DNA of 49,934 bases from Enhydrobacter aerosaccus (GCA_903915535.1 CAIWTJ010000121.1:1-49934), one strand, 5' to 3'. Counted from the stretch's first letter, positions 32,746 through 42,019 are shown. Notes: generated from the letters alone by a model not told the origin. Made by a program: numbers and translations.

Positions 32746-33818
32746 TGGGCAAGACCAGCGCCGGCAATTTCTTCGAGGACTTCGTCGTCGGCCAGGCGTT
32801 CAGGCACGCCACGCCGCGCACACTGACCGAAGCCGATGCGGCCCTGAACATCGGGCTTTTCGGCACGCGCTTCGCGATCAATTCGTCGGACGAATTTGCC
32901 CGCAACCTCGGCCTGCCGCGCGCGCCGCTCGACGACCTGCTGGTCTTCCATGTCGTGATCGCCAAGACGGTCCCCGACATCTCGTCGAATGCCGTCGCCA
33001 ACCTGGGCTACGCGGAGTTCCGCTGGGGCGTGCCGGTCTATCCCGGCGACACCCTGTCGGTGAGCTCGACAGTGCTCGGGCTGCGCGAGACTTCCGACCG
33101 CAAGAGCGGCGTCGTCTGGGTACGCTCGACCGGCGTCAATCAACGCGGCGAGATGGTGCTGGATTACGTGCGCTGGGTGATGGTGCACAAGCGCAGTGCC
33201 GCCGCAGCGGTGGCGGCGCCGGTCGTGCCGAAGACTGCGCCATCCGTGGCGGCGGCCGATCTGATCGTACCGGCGGGTCTTTCGCTCGAGCGCTACGACG
33301 ACGGCGCGGCGGGTTCGCCTCATCGGTGGGAGGACTACGCCGTCGGCGAGCGCATCGATCATGTGAGCGGCTATACGCTCGAAGACTCCGACCACATGTT
33401 CTCGACGCGGCTCTACCAGAACAACGCCTGGGTCCATTTCGACGCCGTGCGCGGCAAGACCACGCGCTTCGGGCGCCGGCTGGCCTACGGCGGCCACGTC
33501 ATTTCGCTGGCGCGGTCGCTGTCGTTCAACGGCCTCGCCAACGGCTTCCGGATGGCGGCCTTCAACGCCGGCAGCCACGTCGGGCCAACCTTCGGCGGGG
33601 ACACGATCTATGCGTGGTCGGAAATCCTCGATACCGCGCAGATACCGGCCCGCAGTGATCTGGGCGCGCTGCGCGTGCGTACCATCGCCGCCAAGAATCG
33701 CTGCTGCGGTGACTGGCCGGGCAAGGGCGCGGATGGCAAATACCACCCGTCGGTGGTGCTCGATCTCGATTACTGGCTTCTGATGCCGCGCCGCTCCGTT
33801 TCAAGCGGGCCAACGTAA
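32745..33818 (+). CDS. MaoC-type acyl-CoA hydratase (mesaconyl-CoA hydratase-like)
   Basis: The 357-residue double hot-dog protein begins KTSAGNFFEDFVVGQAFRHATPRTLTEADAALNIGLFGTRFAINSSDEFA, close to mesaconyl-CoA (2-methylfumaryl-CoA) hydratases. The second half repeats the fold (WEDYAVGERIDHVSGYTLEDSDHMFSTRLYQNNAWVHFD). These enzymes form beta-methylmalyl-CoA, which the CitE-like neighbour could cleave. ATG 32745 overlaps the upstream stop. No ccr gene is in the window, so the full pathway is not shown. Confidence 0.82.
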   Translation: MGKTSAGNFFEDFVVGQAFRHATPRTLTEADAALNIGLFGTRFAINSSDEFARNLGLPRAPLDDLLVFHVVIAKTVPDISSNAVANLGYAEFRWGVPVYPGDTLSVSSTVLGLRETSDRKSGVVWVRSTGVNQRGEMVLDYVRWVMVHKRSAAAAVAAPVVPKTAPSVAAADLIVPAGLSLERYDDGAAGSPHRWEDYAVGERIDHVSGYTLEDSDHMFSTRLYQNNAWVHFDAVRGKTTRFGRRLAYGGHVISLARSLSFNGLANGFRMAAFNAGSHVGPTFGGDTIYAWSEILDTAQIPARSDLGALRVRTIAAKNRCCGDWPGKGADGKYHPSVVLDLDYWLLMPRRSVSSGPT

Positions 33819-34212
33819 TAGCTCCAGTAACGACCGTAATAGGGGATCGAGAGCAAGGCGCTTAGGGTGGCGCCATGCCGATCCCTCTTCGACATGCGTG
33901 CGCGGTGTTTTCCGCGTATTTATTAAACACCGGGCGACGGTGCGCCCGTGCATTGGCGGCAACTACCGTGCATGCACCCGCTCGCGAGGGGCTCGCGAGT
34001 ACTCGCGAGGAATGGCTTTCGATGCAGGCGGACCGGCATTTTGGCGCGATCCTCGCGAGACGGAAACTTTTTCGTCCGGCCTGCGAATCGGTCGCAGTGA
34101 AATTTCGCTTCCAAATCCGAGGGTTAACTCCGATGCAAGGCCGACATTCGTTGACTTGGAGACGGCGCGCGCTAAAAACGCTGATGCCACAGGCGAAAGA
34201 GGTTTTCACGCG
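33819..34212 (+). promoter_or_regulatory. 394-bp control region before sdhCDAB with clustered dyads
   Basis: No convincing gene lies here. The region holds CGGTGTTT-N14-AAACACCG (33903-33932), the palindrome GTGCATGCAC (33968-33977) and four copies of CTCGCGAG (33981-33988, 33992-33999, 34002-34009, 34052-34059). The first three are 10-11 bases apart, on one helix face. A probable promoter is TTGACT (34151-34156), 16-bp spacer, TAAAAA (34173-34178), which would give a leader of about 28 bases before sdhC. An open frame across it has no family resemblance. Confidence 0.5.
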
Positions 34213-34608
34213 ATGAGCGTCGCCAATCGGCCCGAGCGGCCGCTCTCCCCCCATCTGCAGGTCTACCGGCTGCCGATGCTTGCCATCCTGTCGATCCTGC
34301 ATCGCGCGACGGGGATCGCGCTCTCGGTGGGCGGCCTTTATCTCGCGACCTGGGTGATGTACGCGGCGTCCAATCCGCGGGCCTACGCGCTCTTCCAGAG
34401 CTTCAACGTTTCGATCGCGGGCCGGATCGTGCTGGGTGGCTGGCTGTTCAGCGCCTTCTTCCACCTGTTCAACGGCATCCGGCATCTCTTCTGGGACGCG
34501 GGCTACGGCTTCGAGATCAAGGACGCCGAGCGCAGCGGCTGGATCGTCGTCGCCGCCGCGCTGGTCGCCACGGCGGCTTCGTGGGCCGTCGGCCTCCGGT
34601 TGATGTGA
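34213..34608 (+). CDS. sdhC: Succinate dehydrogenase cytochrome b556 subunit
   Basis: The 131-residue SdhC anchors complex II in the inner membrane and binds heme b and quinone. RPLSPHLQVYRLPMLAILSILHRATG is the family signature, and HLFNGIRHLFWD contains the heme-ligand candidate H84. Three transmembrane helices are visible. ATG 34213 follows AGAGG. It is first in the sdhCDAB operon. Confidence 0.95.
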   Translation: MSVANRPERPLSPHLQVYRLPMLAILSILHRATGIALSVGGLYLATWVMYAASNPRAYALFQSFNVSIAGRIVLGGWLFSAFFHLFNGIRHLFWDAGYGFEIKDAERSGWIVVAAALVATAASWAVGLRLM

Positions 34609-34618
34609 GGAGGACACG

Positions 34619-34999
34619 ATGAGCGATACCCGTACCCCTCTCTCCCGCGCGCGCGGCCTCGGCTCGGCCAAGGAAGGCGTGCACCATTGGTGGATGCAGC
34701 GCGTCACCGCGATCGCGCTGATCCCGCTCGTGGTGTGGTTCGCGATCTCGCTGGTGATGTTGTCCGGCGCCGACTATGCCGTGGCGCGTGCCTGGATCGG
34801 CTCGCCGCTGGTGATGGTGCTGCTGACGCTGACGATCGTCGTCGGCCTCTATCACGGCCAGCTCGGCCTGCAGGTCGTGTGGGAGGACTACACCGACGGC
34901 GCGCTGCGCGTCTTCATGATCGTTTTCACCAAGTTCATCGCCGTCCTGTTCGGCCTCGGGGCCGTCCTGGCGATCATGCGTATCGGTTTCGGAGGCTAG
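34619..34999 (+). CDS. sdhD: Succinate dehydrogenase hydrophobic membrane anchor subunit
   Basis: The 126-residue SdhD has three transmembrane helices and a conserved heme/quinone-site segment [49 protein letters not shown] is typical of alphaproteobacterial SdhD. It pairs with SdhC to seat the catalytic subunits. Shine-Dalgarno GAGGA precedes ATG 34619, and 10 bases separate it from sdhC. Confidence 0.94.
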   Translation: MSDTRTPLSRARGLGSAKEGVHHWWMQRVTAIALIPLVVWFAISLVMLSGADYAVARAWIGSPLVMVLLTLTIVVGLYHGQLGLQVVWEDYTDGALRVFMIVFTKFIAVLFGLGAVLAIMRIGFGG

Positions 35000-35001
35000 T
35001 C

Positions 35002-36840
35002 ATGGCCGAGCAAGGCAAGAGCAACGGCGCAGCGGCCGGCACCGTCAACATCGGCGGCCGCGCGTACACCATCGTCGAGCACGAATACGACGTCGTCGTC
35101 GTGGGTGCCGGCGGCGCGGGATTGCGCGCCACCTTCGGCATGGCCAACAACGGCTTCAAGACCGCCTGCATCACCAAGGTGTTCCCGACCCGCAGCCATA
35201 CCGTGGCGGCGCAAGGCGGCATCTCGGCGGCACTGGGCAACATGGGTCCGGACGACTGGCGCTGGCACATGTACGACACGGTCAAGGGCTCCGACTGGCT
35301 GGGCGACCAGGACTCGATCGAATACATGTGCCGCGACGGCATCCCCGCGATCATCGAGCTCGAGCATTTCGGCGTGCCGTTCTCGCGCACGCCCGAGGGC
35401 AAGATCTACCAGCGCCCGTTCGGCGGCATGACCACGGAATACGGCAAGGGCATCGCCCAGCGCACCTGCGCCGCCGCCGACCGTACCGGCCACGCCATCC
35501 TGCACACGCTCTACCAGCAGTCGCTGCGTAACCACGCCGAGTTCTTCATCGAGTACTTCGCGCTCGACCTGATCATGGACGAAGGCGTGTGCCGCGGCGT
35601 CATGGCCTGGAACCTCGACGACGGCACGATCCATCGCTTCCGCGCCCACAAGGTGGTGCTGGCGACCGGCGGCTACGGCCGCGTCTACGCGACCGCCACG
35701 TCGGCGCACACCTGCACTGGTGACGGCGGCGCGATGGCGCTGCGCGCCGGCCTGCCGCTGCAGGACATGGAGTTCATTCAGTTCCATCCGACCGGCATTT
35801 TCGGCGCGGGCTGCCTGATCACCGAGGGCGTGCGCGGCGAGGGCGGCTACGTCACCAACGGCAGCGGCGAGCGCTTCATGGAGCGCTACGCGCCGTCGGC
35901 CAAGGATCTGGCGTCGCGCGACGTGGTCTCGCGCTCGATGACCATGGAAATCCGCGAAGGCCGCGGCTGCGGTCCGAACAAGGATTACATCGAGCTGCAC
36001 GTCGAGCATCTCGACCCGAAGGTCATCCACGAGCGCCTGCCGGGCATCGCCGAGACGGCGCGCATCTTCGCGGGCGTCGACGTCACGCGCCAGCCGATCC
36101 CGATCCTGCCGACCTGCCACTACAACATGGGCGGCATCCCGGCGAACTATCACTGCGAGGTCATGACGGTGAAGGACGGCGATCCGTTCACGCCGGTGCA
36201 GGGCCTGATGGCGCTGGGCGAGGCTGCCTCCATCGGCGTGCATGGCGCCAACCGTCTCGGTTCCAACTCGCTGCTCGAACTCGTGGTGTTCGGCCGTTCC
36301 GCCGCCGCGCGCGTAGCCGAGCAGATGACGCCCGGTGCGCCGCACAAGCAGATCCCGCACGCTGGCGAGAACGCGATCGCCCGTCTCGACAAGGCGCGCT
36401 TCGCAAACGGCAGCACCGGCACGGCGCAGCTGCGCGCCAACATGCAGAAGACCATGCAGAACGACTGCGCGGTGTTCCGCACGACCAAGACGCTGGCCGA
36501 AGGCTGCGCCAACATGGACAAGGTGTTCGCCGGCAAGGACGACATCAAGGTCAAGGACCGCTCGATGATCTGGAACTCCGATCTCATGGAGACGCTGGAG
36601 TTCGAGAACCTGATCGTACAGGCCCAGGCCACGATCTATTCCGCCGCCAACCGCAAGGAAAGCCGCGGCGCCCACGCGCATGAGGACTTCCCCGAGCGCG
36701 ACGACAAGAACTGGCTCAAGCACACGGCCGTGTGGGTCGACTGCGACACGGGCAAGACCAGGATCGACTACCGCCCGGTCAACCTGCAGCCGATGAGCAA
36801 CGACGTTCAGTCGTTCCCGCCCAAAGCGCGCGTCTACTGA
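35002..36840 (+). CDS. sdhA: Succinate dehydrogenase flavoprotein subunit
   Basis: The 612-residue SdhA oxidises succinate to fumarate with covalently bound FAD. It has GAGGAGLR for FAD binding (35-42), the flavin-linked His in [11 protein letters not shown] (H66), [19 protein letters not shown] in the active site and [21 protein letters not shown] 35002 lies two bases after the sdhD stop, with GGAGG upstream. Length is normal. Confidence 0.98.
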   Translation: MAEQGKSNGAAAGTVNIGGRAYTIVEHEYDVVVVGAGGAGLRATFGMANNGFKTACITKVFPTRSHTVAAQGGISAALGNMGPDDWRWHMYDTVKGSDWLGDQDSIEYMCRDGIPAIIELEHFGVPFSRTPEGKIYQRPFGGMTTEYGKGIAQRTCAAADRTGHAILHTLYQQSLRNHAEFFIEYFALDLIMDEGVCRGVMAWNLDDGTIHRFRAHKVVLATGGYGRVYATATSAHTCTGDGGAMALRAGLPLQDMEFIQFHPTGIFGAGCLITEGVRGEGGYVTNGSGERFMERYAPSAKDLASRDVVSRSMTMEIREGRGCGPNKDYIELHVEHLDPKVIHERLPGIAETARIFAGVDVTRQPIPILPTCHYNMGGIPANYHCEVMTVKDGDPFTPVQGLMALGEAASIGVHGANRLGSNSLLELVVFGRSAAARVAEQMTPGAPHKQIPHAGENAIARLDKARFANGSTGTAQLRANMQKTMQNDCAVFRTTKTLAEGCANMDKVFAGKDDIKVKDRSMIWNSDLMETLEFENLIVQAQATIYSAANRKESRGAHAHEDFPERDDKNWLKHTAVWVDCDTGKTRIDYRPVNLQPMSNDVQSFPPKARVY

Positions 36841-36855
36841 GTTCGAGAGGAAGCG

Positions 36856-37635
36856 ATGGCTGAGTTTGCACTGCCCGCCAATTCCAAGATCGGCGTCGGC
36901 GAGACCTACGCGGCGGCGGCCGGGACCAAGAACGTCAAGAAGTTCAAGGTCTACCGCTGGTCGCCGGACGACGGCAAGAAGCCCACGGTCGACACCTACG
37001 AAGTCGATATGGACGCCTGCGGCCCGATGGTCCTCGACGCGCTGATCAAGATCAAGAACGAGATCGACAGCTCGCTCACCTTCCGTCGCTCGTGCCGCGA
37101 GGGCGTTTGCGGCTCGTGCGCGATGAACATCGACGGCACCAATACGCTGGCGTGCACCAAGTACATTTCCGACGTGAAGGGCGACATCAAGATCTACCCG
37201 CTGCCGCATATGCCGGTGGTGAAGGACCTGGTGCCCGACCTCAACGTGCCTTACGCGCAGCTCGCCTCGATCGAACCGTGGCTGAAGTCGACGACCGCGC
37301 CGCCGACGCGCGAGCGCCTGCAGTCGCCGGCGGAGCGCGCCAAGCTCGACGGCCTGTGGGAGTGCATCCTGTGCTTCTGCTGCTCGACCTCGTGCCCCAG
37401 CTACTGGTGGAGCGGCGAGCGCTATCTCGGCCCCGCGATCCTGCTGCAGGCCTATCGCTGGCTGGCCGACAGCCGCGACGAGGCCAAGGGCGAGCGCCTC
37501 GACAATCTCGAGGACCCGTTCCGGCTCTATCGCTGCCACACGATCATGAATTGCACCAAGGCGTGCCCCAAGAGCCTCAATCCGGCCAAGGCGATCGCCG
37601 AGATCAAGAAGCTCATGGTCGAGCGCACGATCTAG
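36856..37635 (+). CDS. sdhB: Succinate dehydrogenase iron-sulfur subunit
   Basis: The 259-residue SdhB carries electrons from FAD to quinone through three clusters. The 2Fe-2S ligands are in [24 protein letters not shown]. The 4Fe-4S and 3Fe-4S ligands are in [16 protein letters not shown] and [24 protein letters not shown] precedes ATG 36856, 15 bases after sdhA. A CACCT-TCAC-AGGTG hairpin follows the stop. Confidence 0.98.
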   Translation: MAEFALPANSKIGVGETYAAAAGTKNVKKFKVYRWSPDDGKKPTVDTYEVDMDACGPMVLDALIKIKNEIDSSLTFRRSCREGVCGSCAMNIDGTNTLACTKYISDVKGDIKIYPLPHMPVVKDLVPDLNVPYAQLASIEPWLKSTTAPPTRERLQSPAERAKLDGLWECILCFCCSTSCPSYWWSGERYLGPAILLQAYRWLADSRDEAKGERLDNLEDPFRLYRCHTIMNCTKACPKSLNPAKAIAEIKKLMVERTI

Positions 37636-37638
37636 CAC

Positions 37639-37671
37639 CTTCACAGGTGCGGTAGCGTCTTCACAGGTGCG
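37639..37671 (+). repeat. Short direct repeat after sdhB
   Basis: CTTCACAGGTGCG occurs at 37639-37651 and again at 37659-37671, a 20-bp period. The first copy also forms a CACCT/AGGTG hairpin with preceding bases. It may be a slippage product at the sdhB 3' end. Confidence 0.5.
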
Positions 37672-37698
37672 CTTGCGCGCCTGAATCCTGTGTCTGGC

Positions 37699-37712
37699 TT
37701 GATGTAGATCAA
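37699..37712 (+). promoter_or_regulatory. FNR/FixK-type box (anaerobox)
   Basis: TTGAT-GTAG-ATCAA is a perfect match to the FNR/Anr/FixK consensus TTGATNNNNATCAA. A weak -10 box TAGTCT (37736-37741) would place the start near 37747, putting the box centre at -41.5, the class II activation position. It lies 97 bases before the AapJ-like gene, so oxygen-limited induction is expected. Confidence 0.7.
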
Positions 37713-37809
37713 GTCATCGGGCGCCGACAGAGCGGTAGTCTCTTTCGCGCAAAGCGGACGCTTTGACGTCGGCCGGGACCGGCCGGCCGCCCGACCGAGT
37801 GAAGCTATC

Positions 37810-38841
37810 ATGCGAACCATCGCCGCCATTCTTGCTGCGTGCATCGGCATCGTCGTCACGGCGGCGTTCTCTGCATCTGCAATCGCCGCCGAGCCGACCC
37901 TCGCCGTCGTGAAAAAACGCGGCCAGCTCCAGTGCGGGCTGAACGGCCAGCTTCCGGGCTTTTCGGAAGTGAACGCCTCCAACGAGTGGGCGGGTCTCGA
38001 AGTCGACTTCTGCCGCGCCGTGGCCGCCGCGGTTCTTGGCGATGCCAAAAAGGTCAAGTTCGTCCCGCTTACCGCGGGGAAGCGGTTCGACGCGCTGCGC
38101 GCCGGCCAGGTGGATGTCCTGTTGCGCAACTCGACCGTCACGCTGGAACGTACGGCCAAGCTCGGTGTGCGGGATGCGACGATGATCTATCTCGACGCCC
38201 AGGCCGTCGTGGCACCGAGGAGGCTCGGCGCCACGACGCTCGATCAGCTCGCGGGCCGGTCGATCTGTATCCTGAATGGCACGCCGTACGGGCGAAATCT
38301 GCGCGATTGGTTTGTCACCCACAAGCTCGACTACAAGGCGATGACGTTCGACACCCAGAAGGACATGTACGAGGCGTTCTTCGCCGGAAAGTGCGAGGCC
38401 CTGACACAGGATCGCTCGGCCCTGTCGACGACGATCATCGCGCGCGACAAGGCACAAGACTACTTCGTTTTCCCCGAGCTGCTGGCGTTGGAGCCGCTCG
38501 GCGCGTTCGTCCGCGACGGCGACGTTGAATGGCTGGATGTGGTGCGCTGGACGTTCAATGCACTGCTCGATGGCGAGGCGCGCGGTATCACCAGGGCGAA
38601 TGTGGACAGGGAAAAGCTGTCCGGGGCGCCCGCGGCGAAGCGCCTGCTGGGCGTGCCCTCCGACGATGGAACGCTGCTGGGCCTGCAGGGTGAATGGGCA
38701 TACGCGGTGCTCAAGCAGGTCGGCAACTACGGCGAAATCTACGAGCGCAATCTCGGCAGCGAGTCGCAGTGGAATTTTCCCCGCGGCGTGAATGCGCTGT
38801 GGGAGAAGGGTGGCGTGATGTACGCGCTGCCATTGCGTTAG
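37810..38841 (+). CDS. AapJ-like amino-acid substrate-binding protein (family 3), divergent member
   Basis: The 343-residue protein has a Sec signal (to about SAIAAE) and an SBP family 3 body: KKRGQLQCGLNGQLPGFSEVNASNEWAGLEVDFCRAVAAAVLGDAKKVKFVPLTAGKRFDALRAGQVDVLLRNSTVT. It is colinear with the second receptor at 39394 but clearly divergent. No aapQMP transport genes are present. An FNR box precedes it, and a membrane micropeptide and cytochrome c gene follow. A role other than amino-acid uptake is possible, since receptor-like proteins such as XoxJ accompany cytochromes in other systems. Confidence 0.88.
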   Translation: MRTIAAILAACIGIVVTAAFSASAIAAEPTLAVVKKRGQLQCGLNGQLPGFSEVNASNEWAGLEVDFCRAVAAAVLGDAKKVKFVPLTAGKRFDALRAGQVDVLLRNSTVTLERTAKLGVRDATMIYLDAQAVVAPRRLGATTLDQLAGRSICILNGTPYGRNLRDWFVTHKLDYKAMTFDTQKDMYEAFFAGKCEALTQDRSALSTTIIARDKAQDYFVFPELLALEPLGAFVRDGDVEWLDVVRWTFNALLDGEARGITRANVDREKLSGAPAAKRLLGVPSDDGTLLGLQGEWAYAVLKQVGNYGEIYERNLGSESQWNFPRGVNALWEKGGVMYALPLR

Positions 38842-38878
38842 GGGCAGAACGCCCCATATTGGAAGGGTACTCAAGTCG

Positions 38879-39007
38879 ATGGCCGTTCACAGAAAGATAC
38901 TCGAGTGGCAGGCGGCAAACCCGATCCTTACCTGGATATTCTGGATCGTCGTCTGGGCGATCGTCTTCTATTTGCTGTTCAGGCCGAGCGTCGTCGGGGG
39001 CGCCTAG
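38879..39007 (+). CDS. 42-residue single-pass membrane peptide
   Basis: ATG 38879 to TAG 39007 encodes a basic, amphipathic start (MAVHRKILEWQAANP), then one hydrophobic helix at about residues 16-34, rich in Trp, Ile and Val, and a short tail FRPSVVGGA. GGAAGGG lies 11 bases upstream of the ATG. It sits between the AapJ-like gene and the cytochrome c gene, two bases from the latter, so it is probably part of the same unit. It resembles small accessory subunits of respiratory complexes in form only; no family was recognised. Confidence 0.6.
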   Translation: MAVHRKILEWQAANPILTWIFWIVVWAIVFYLLFRPSVVGGA

Positions 39008-39009
39008 GC

Positions 39010-39315
39010 ATGCGGACGGGGCTGGCGGTCCTGGCCTGCGTCGGTCTGATGACGATCGAGGCGCAGGCCCAGCCGTCGCACGCCGATAGCGGACGGAGAT
39101 TTGCCCAGGCCAACTGTGCGTCGTGTCACGCCATCGGACCGGTCGGAGACAGTCCGCTGCAGAACGCGCCGCCGTTCCGGTCGCTCCATCTTCGCTATCC
39201 GGTCGAAGATCTCGCCGAAGGCATCACGACCGCGCATGCGGCGATGCCGCAGTTCAAGCTGGACGTGGCCCAGATCGAAGACCTCATCGCCTACCTGAAG
39301 TCGCTCGAACGGTGA
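39010..39315 (+). CDS. Small class I cytochrome c (periplasmic)
   Basis: The 101-residue precursor has a signal peptide (MRTGLAVLACVGLMTIEAQAQ), heme site CASCH at about residues 36-40 and a likely axial Met in AAMPQFKLD. LIAYLKSL is the typical C-terminal helix. ATG 39010 is two bases after the micropeptide stop. It probably shuttles electrons in the periplasm. No oxidase or dehydrogenase gene is adjacent. Confidence 0.87.
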   Translation: MRTGLAVLACVGLMTIEAQAQPSHADSGRRFAQANCASCHAIGPVGDSPLQNAPPFRSLHLRYPVEDLAEGITTAHAAMPQFKLDVAQIEDLIAYLKSLER

Positions 39316-39393
39316 GGCCACGAACGTGATTGGGCGGCGCTTAGGTCCGTCTTTTGCTAGGTTGCCGGCGGTCAACGAACCGGGGGCTTCCAG

Positions 39394-40413
39394 ATGTCTT
39401 TCAGAAAAATTGCTGTTCTTGCGGCCCTTTGCGGGATGGCCGCACTGCCCGCCTGGGCTGGCCAGACCTTCGATGCCGTGAAGGCCAAGGGCTTCGTGCA
39501 ATGCGCGGTCAACACCGGCCTCGCGGGCTTCTCCTTCGCCGACAGCCAGGGCAAGTGGACCGGCCTCGACGTCGATCTCTGCAAGGCGATCGCGGTCGCC
39601 ATGTTCGGTGACGCGGAGAAGGTGAAGTTCACGCCGACCACGGCGCAGCAGCGCTTCGTGGCCCTCCAGTCGGGCGAGGTCGACGTCATCACCCGCAACG
39701 CCACGCAAACCCTGCTGCGCGACACGCAGCTGGGCTTCAACGGCGCGGGCGTGAATTTTTACGACGGCCAGGGCTTCATGGTGCCGGCCAAGAGCGGCAT
39801 CACCAGCGCGCTCAAGCTCGACGGCGCCACCGTCTGCGTGCAGCCGGGAACGACCACCGAGCTCAATCTCGCGGACTATTTCCGCCGTCACAAGATGACC
39901 TTCAAGCCGGTGCTGATCGACAAGCTCGATGAGCTGCTGCAGGCCTTTGCGTCCGGACGTTGCGACACCTATACGACCGATGCCTCGGGCCTCGCCGGTT
40001 CGCGCGCCGGCCAGCTCTCGGGCAAGGGCGACTATGTGATCCTGCCCGAGCGCATCTCGAAGGAGCCGCTGGGACCGATGGTGCGCCATGGCGACGACCA
40101 GTGGTTCGACCTCGTGCGCTTCGTGCTCGACGGCATGATCGAGGCCGAGGAGCTGGGCATCAATCAGGCCAACGTCGACGAGATGCTGAAGAGCGACGAT
40201 CCCGTCATCAAGCGCTTCCTGGGGGTCACGCCGGGCTACGGCAAGGCGGTCGGCGTCGACGAGGCGTGGATGTACAAGATCGTGAAGCAGATCGGCAACT
40301 ATGGCGACAGCTTTGAGCGCAACGTCGGCAAGAGCACGCCGCTGAAGCTCGAGCGCGGCCTGAACGCGCTGTGGACCAACGGCGGCCTGATGTACGCGAT
40401 CCCGTTCCGCTGA
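39394..40413 (+). CDS. AapJ-type general L-amino-acid substrate-binding protein
   Basis: The 339-residue protein has a Sec signal (to about LPAWA) and a canonical AapJ body: VKAKGFVQCAVNTGLAGFSFADSQGKWTGLDVDLCKAIAVAMFGDAEKVKFTPTTAQQRFVALQSGEVDVITRNATQT, GVNFYDGQGFMVPAK and CVQPGTTTELNLADYFRRH. In AapJQMP systems it delivers a wide range of L-amino acids. The membrane and ATPase genes are absent here. It ends four bases from the convergent serine hydrolase. Confidence 0.92.
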   Translation: MSFRKIAVLAALCGMAALPAWAGQTFDAVKAKGFVQCAVNTGLAGFSFADSQGKWTGLDVDLCKAIAVAMFGDAEKVKFTPTTAQQRFVALQSGEVDVITRNATQTLLRDTQLGFNGAGVNFYDGQGFMVPAKSGITSALKLDGATVCVQPGTTTELNLADYFRRHKMTFKPVLIDKLDELLQAFASGRCDTYTTDASGLAGSRAGQLSGKGDYVILPERISKEPLGPMVRHGDDQWFDLVRFVLDGMIEAEELGINQANVDEMLKSDDPVIKRFLGVTPGYGKAVGVDEAWMYKIVKQIGNYGDSFERNVGKSTPLKLERGLNALWTNGGLMYAIPFR

Positions 40414-40417
40414 GTCT

Positions 40418-42019
40418 TTAGCCGGTGCGTTCGAAGCGCACGTTCTTGAGGCGATGGGTGGAGACGACGAGGGCGGTGACCTTGCCCGCCTTGTCGCGCT
40501 CGAGATGCGCCAGCTGCGTCGGCTTGAACCAGCCTCCGGGCGACGTAATCTCGACGGTGTCGGCATCGATGCCGGTCACGGTCCACGCTGCCCCGCCGCT
40601 CACCAGGGGGCCGTACACGGCGATCGTGTAGTCCGCGCCGCCGCGGCGGACATGCCAGGTGGCGCCGGTGTCGGGCGAGCTGAAGATGCCGGCGATCGCC
40701 GCAGGCACGGCCTTGCGCTTGGTCACCTTCTTGAACGTCATCACGCGGCCGGCGCCGAGGTCGACCCGCAGGCCGCCCTTGACGGGCTTGAGCATCAACT
40801 CGGTCAGGCCGTGCTCGGGGCCGAACCAGCCGCCCGGGAGGCGGAAGATCGCGAAGGACTGGCCGTTCTGCGTCACGGTGGCCTCGCCGTTCTTCCAGGC
40901 GAGGTCGAACAGCGACGGTTCGGCGGGGTTGAACCAGGTGCCGGCAATCGGCTTGATCTCGTCCTGCGTGATGGGCGCCAGCGCGGGCTTCAACCGCTTG
41001 TCGCCGGCCAGCGCTTCGCCCGCGATGGTGTGAGAGAGGCGCTGCGGATCGATGCTGTCGAGATTGGCGATCACCACGACGGTCAGACCGGCCGCCGGCA
41101 CGCGCAGGAAATGCGTGCGGAAGCCCGGCCACAGGCCGCCATGGCTCACCGTCTCCAGGCCGCGGAAATTGCCGACGGTGACGCCGCGGTGATAGCGATT
41201 GTGATGCCCACCCGTGAGCGGCGCGGCGGCGGTGAGCTGCGCCGGCAAGGTCTTGCCCAGCACCGGCTCGTCGTAATGCCTGGACCAGATGAACAGATCC
41301 TCGACCGTCGAGGTGAGGCCGCCTTCGCCGCCCTGCGGGTAGCCGTGCGCGGCGCGGCGGAAACCCTGCTCGGCGCTGCCGAGATAGCCGGTGGCGAGAT
41401 CGGGAATCACCGTGGCGATGTCGGCCGCCAGCATCGTGTTGGTCATGCCCAGCGGCTTGAAGATTCGCTCCGCCAGCACGTCGCCCAACTTCTTCTTCGT
41501 GAGGGTCTCGATGATGCGGCCCAGCAGCAGGAAGTTGCTGTTGCTGTAGAGGAAGCGGCTGCCCGGTGTGAAGTTGAGGTCGCGGTTCAGGACGCAGGCG
41601 GCATAGAGGTCTTCCGGCCGTGCCGGCTTGTCGAGGCCATGGCCGCCCATGCGCAAGAGCTCGAGGAAGTCGGGCCAGCCGCTGGAATTGCGCATCATCT
41701 GGTCGATCGTGACCGGCAGCGGTGCCAGCTCCTTGAGGTACTTGTGCGGCGGGTCGGAGAGCTTGAGCTTGCCTTCCGCCGCCAGCATCAGCGCCGCCGT
41801 GACGGTGAACTGCTTGCTGACCGAGGCGATGCGGAACCGCGTCCTGGGGCCGATCGGCACGCCGTGCTCGATGCTGGCCAGGCCGTAGCCCTTGCACAGC
41901 TCGATCTCGCCCTGGCGCATGACGCCCACGACGGCGCCGGGCGAGCCGGGCTGGGTGTAGCGGGCGAACAGCGCGTCGACGCGGCGTTCGAGGGCGATGG
42001 AGCTGATTGTCTGGGCCAT
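40418..42019 (-). CDS. Serine hydrolase of the class C beta-lactamase/D-aminopeptidase family
   Basis: The 533-residue protein has an SxxK nucleophile motif SVSK (S66, K69), YSNSN for the YxN element and HGG near the third motif. The C-terminal part holds beta-rich repeats (PIAGTWFNPAEPSLFDLAWKNGEATV; AIAGIFSSPDTGATWHVRRGG) like D-aminopeptidase DmpB-type domains. No signal peptide is evident. It may hydrolyse D-amino-acid peptides or esters; true beta-lactamase activity is unlikely. ATG 42019 was chosen at MAQTISSI. It is divergent from the enoyl-CoA hydratase gene. Confidence 0.85.
   Translation of the reverse strand: MAQTISSIALERRVDALFARYTQPGSPGAVVGVMRQGEIELCKGYGLASIEHGVPIGPRTRFRIASVSKQFTVTAALMLAAEGKLKLSDPPHKYLKELAPLPVTIDQMMRNSSGWPDFLELLRMGGHGLDKPARPEDLYAACVLNRDLNFTPGSRFLYSNSNFLLLGRIIETLTKKKLGDVLAERIFKPLGMTNTMLAADIATVIPDLATGYLGSAEQGFRRAAHGYPQGGEGGLTSTVEDLFIWSRHYDEPVLGKTLPAQLTAAAPLTGGHHNRYHRGVTVGNFRGLETVSHGGLWPGFRTHFLRVPAAGLTVVVIANLDSIDPQRLSHTIAGEALAGDKRLKPALAPITQDEIKPIAGTWFNPAEPSLFDLAWKNGEATVTQNGQSFAIFRLPGGWFGPEHGLTELMLKPVKGGLRVDLGAGRVMTFKKVTKRKAVPAAIAGIFSSPDTGATWHVRRGGADYTIAVYGPLVSGGAAWTVTGIDADTVEITSPGGWFKPTQLAHLERDKAGKVTALVVSTHRLKNVRFERTG

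Noticed and set aside
33875..34216. An open reading frame of 113 codons upstream of sdhC
   Set aside because: It has a biased Arg/Ala/His content, no family resemblance, no Shine-Dalgarno, overlaps the dyad array, and ends over the sdhC start.
40418..42019. Antibiotic-resistance beta-lactamase
   Set aside because: The motifs are those of the wide SxxK serine-hydrolase family, with C-terminal domains of the D-aminopeptidase type and no signal peptide. A resistance role is not supported.
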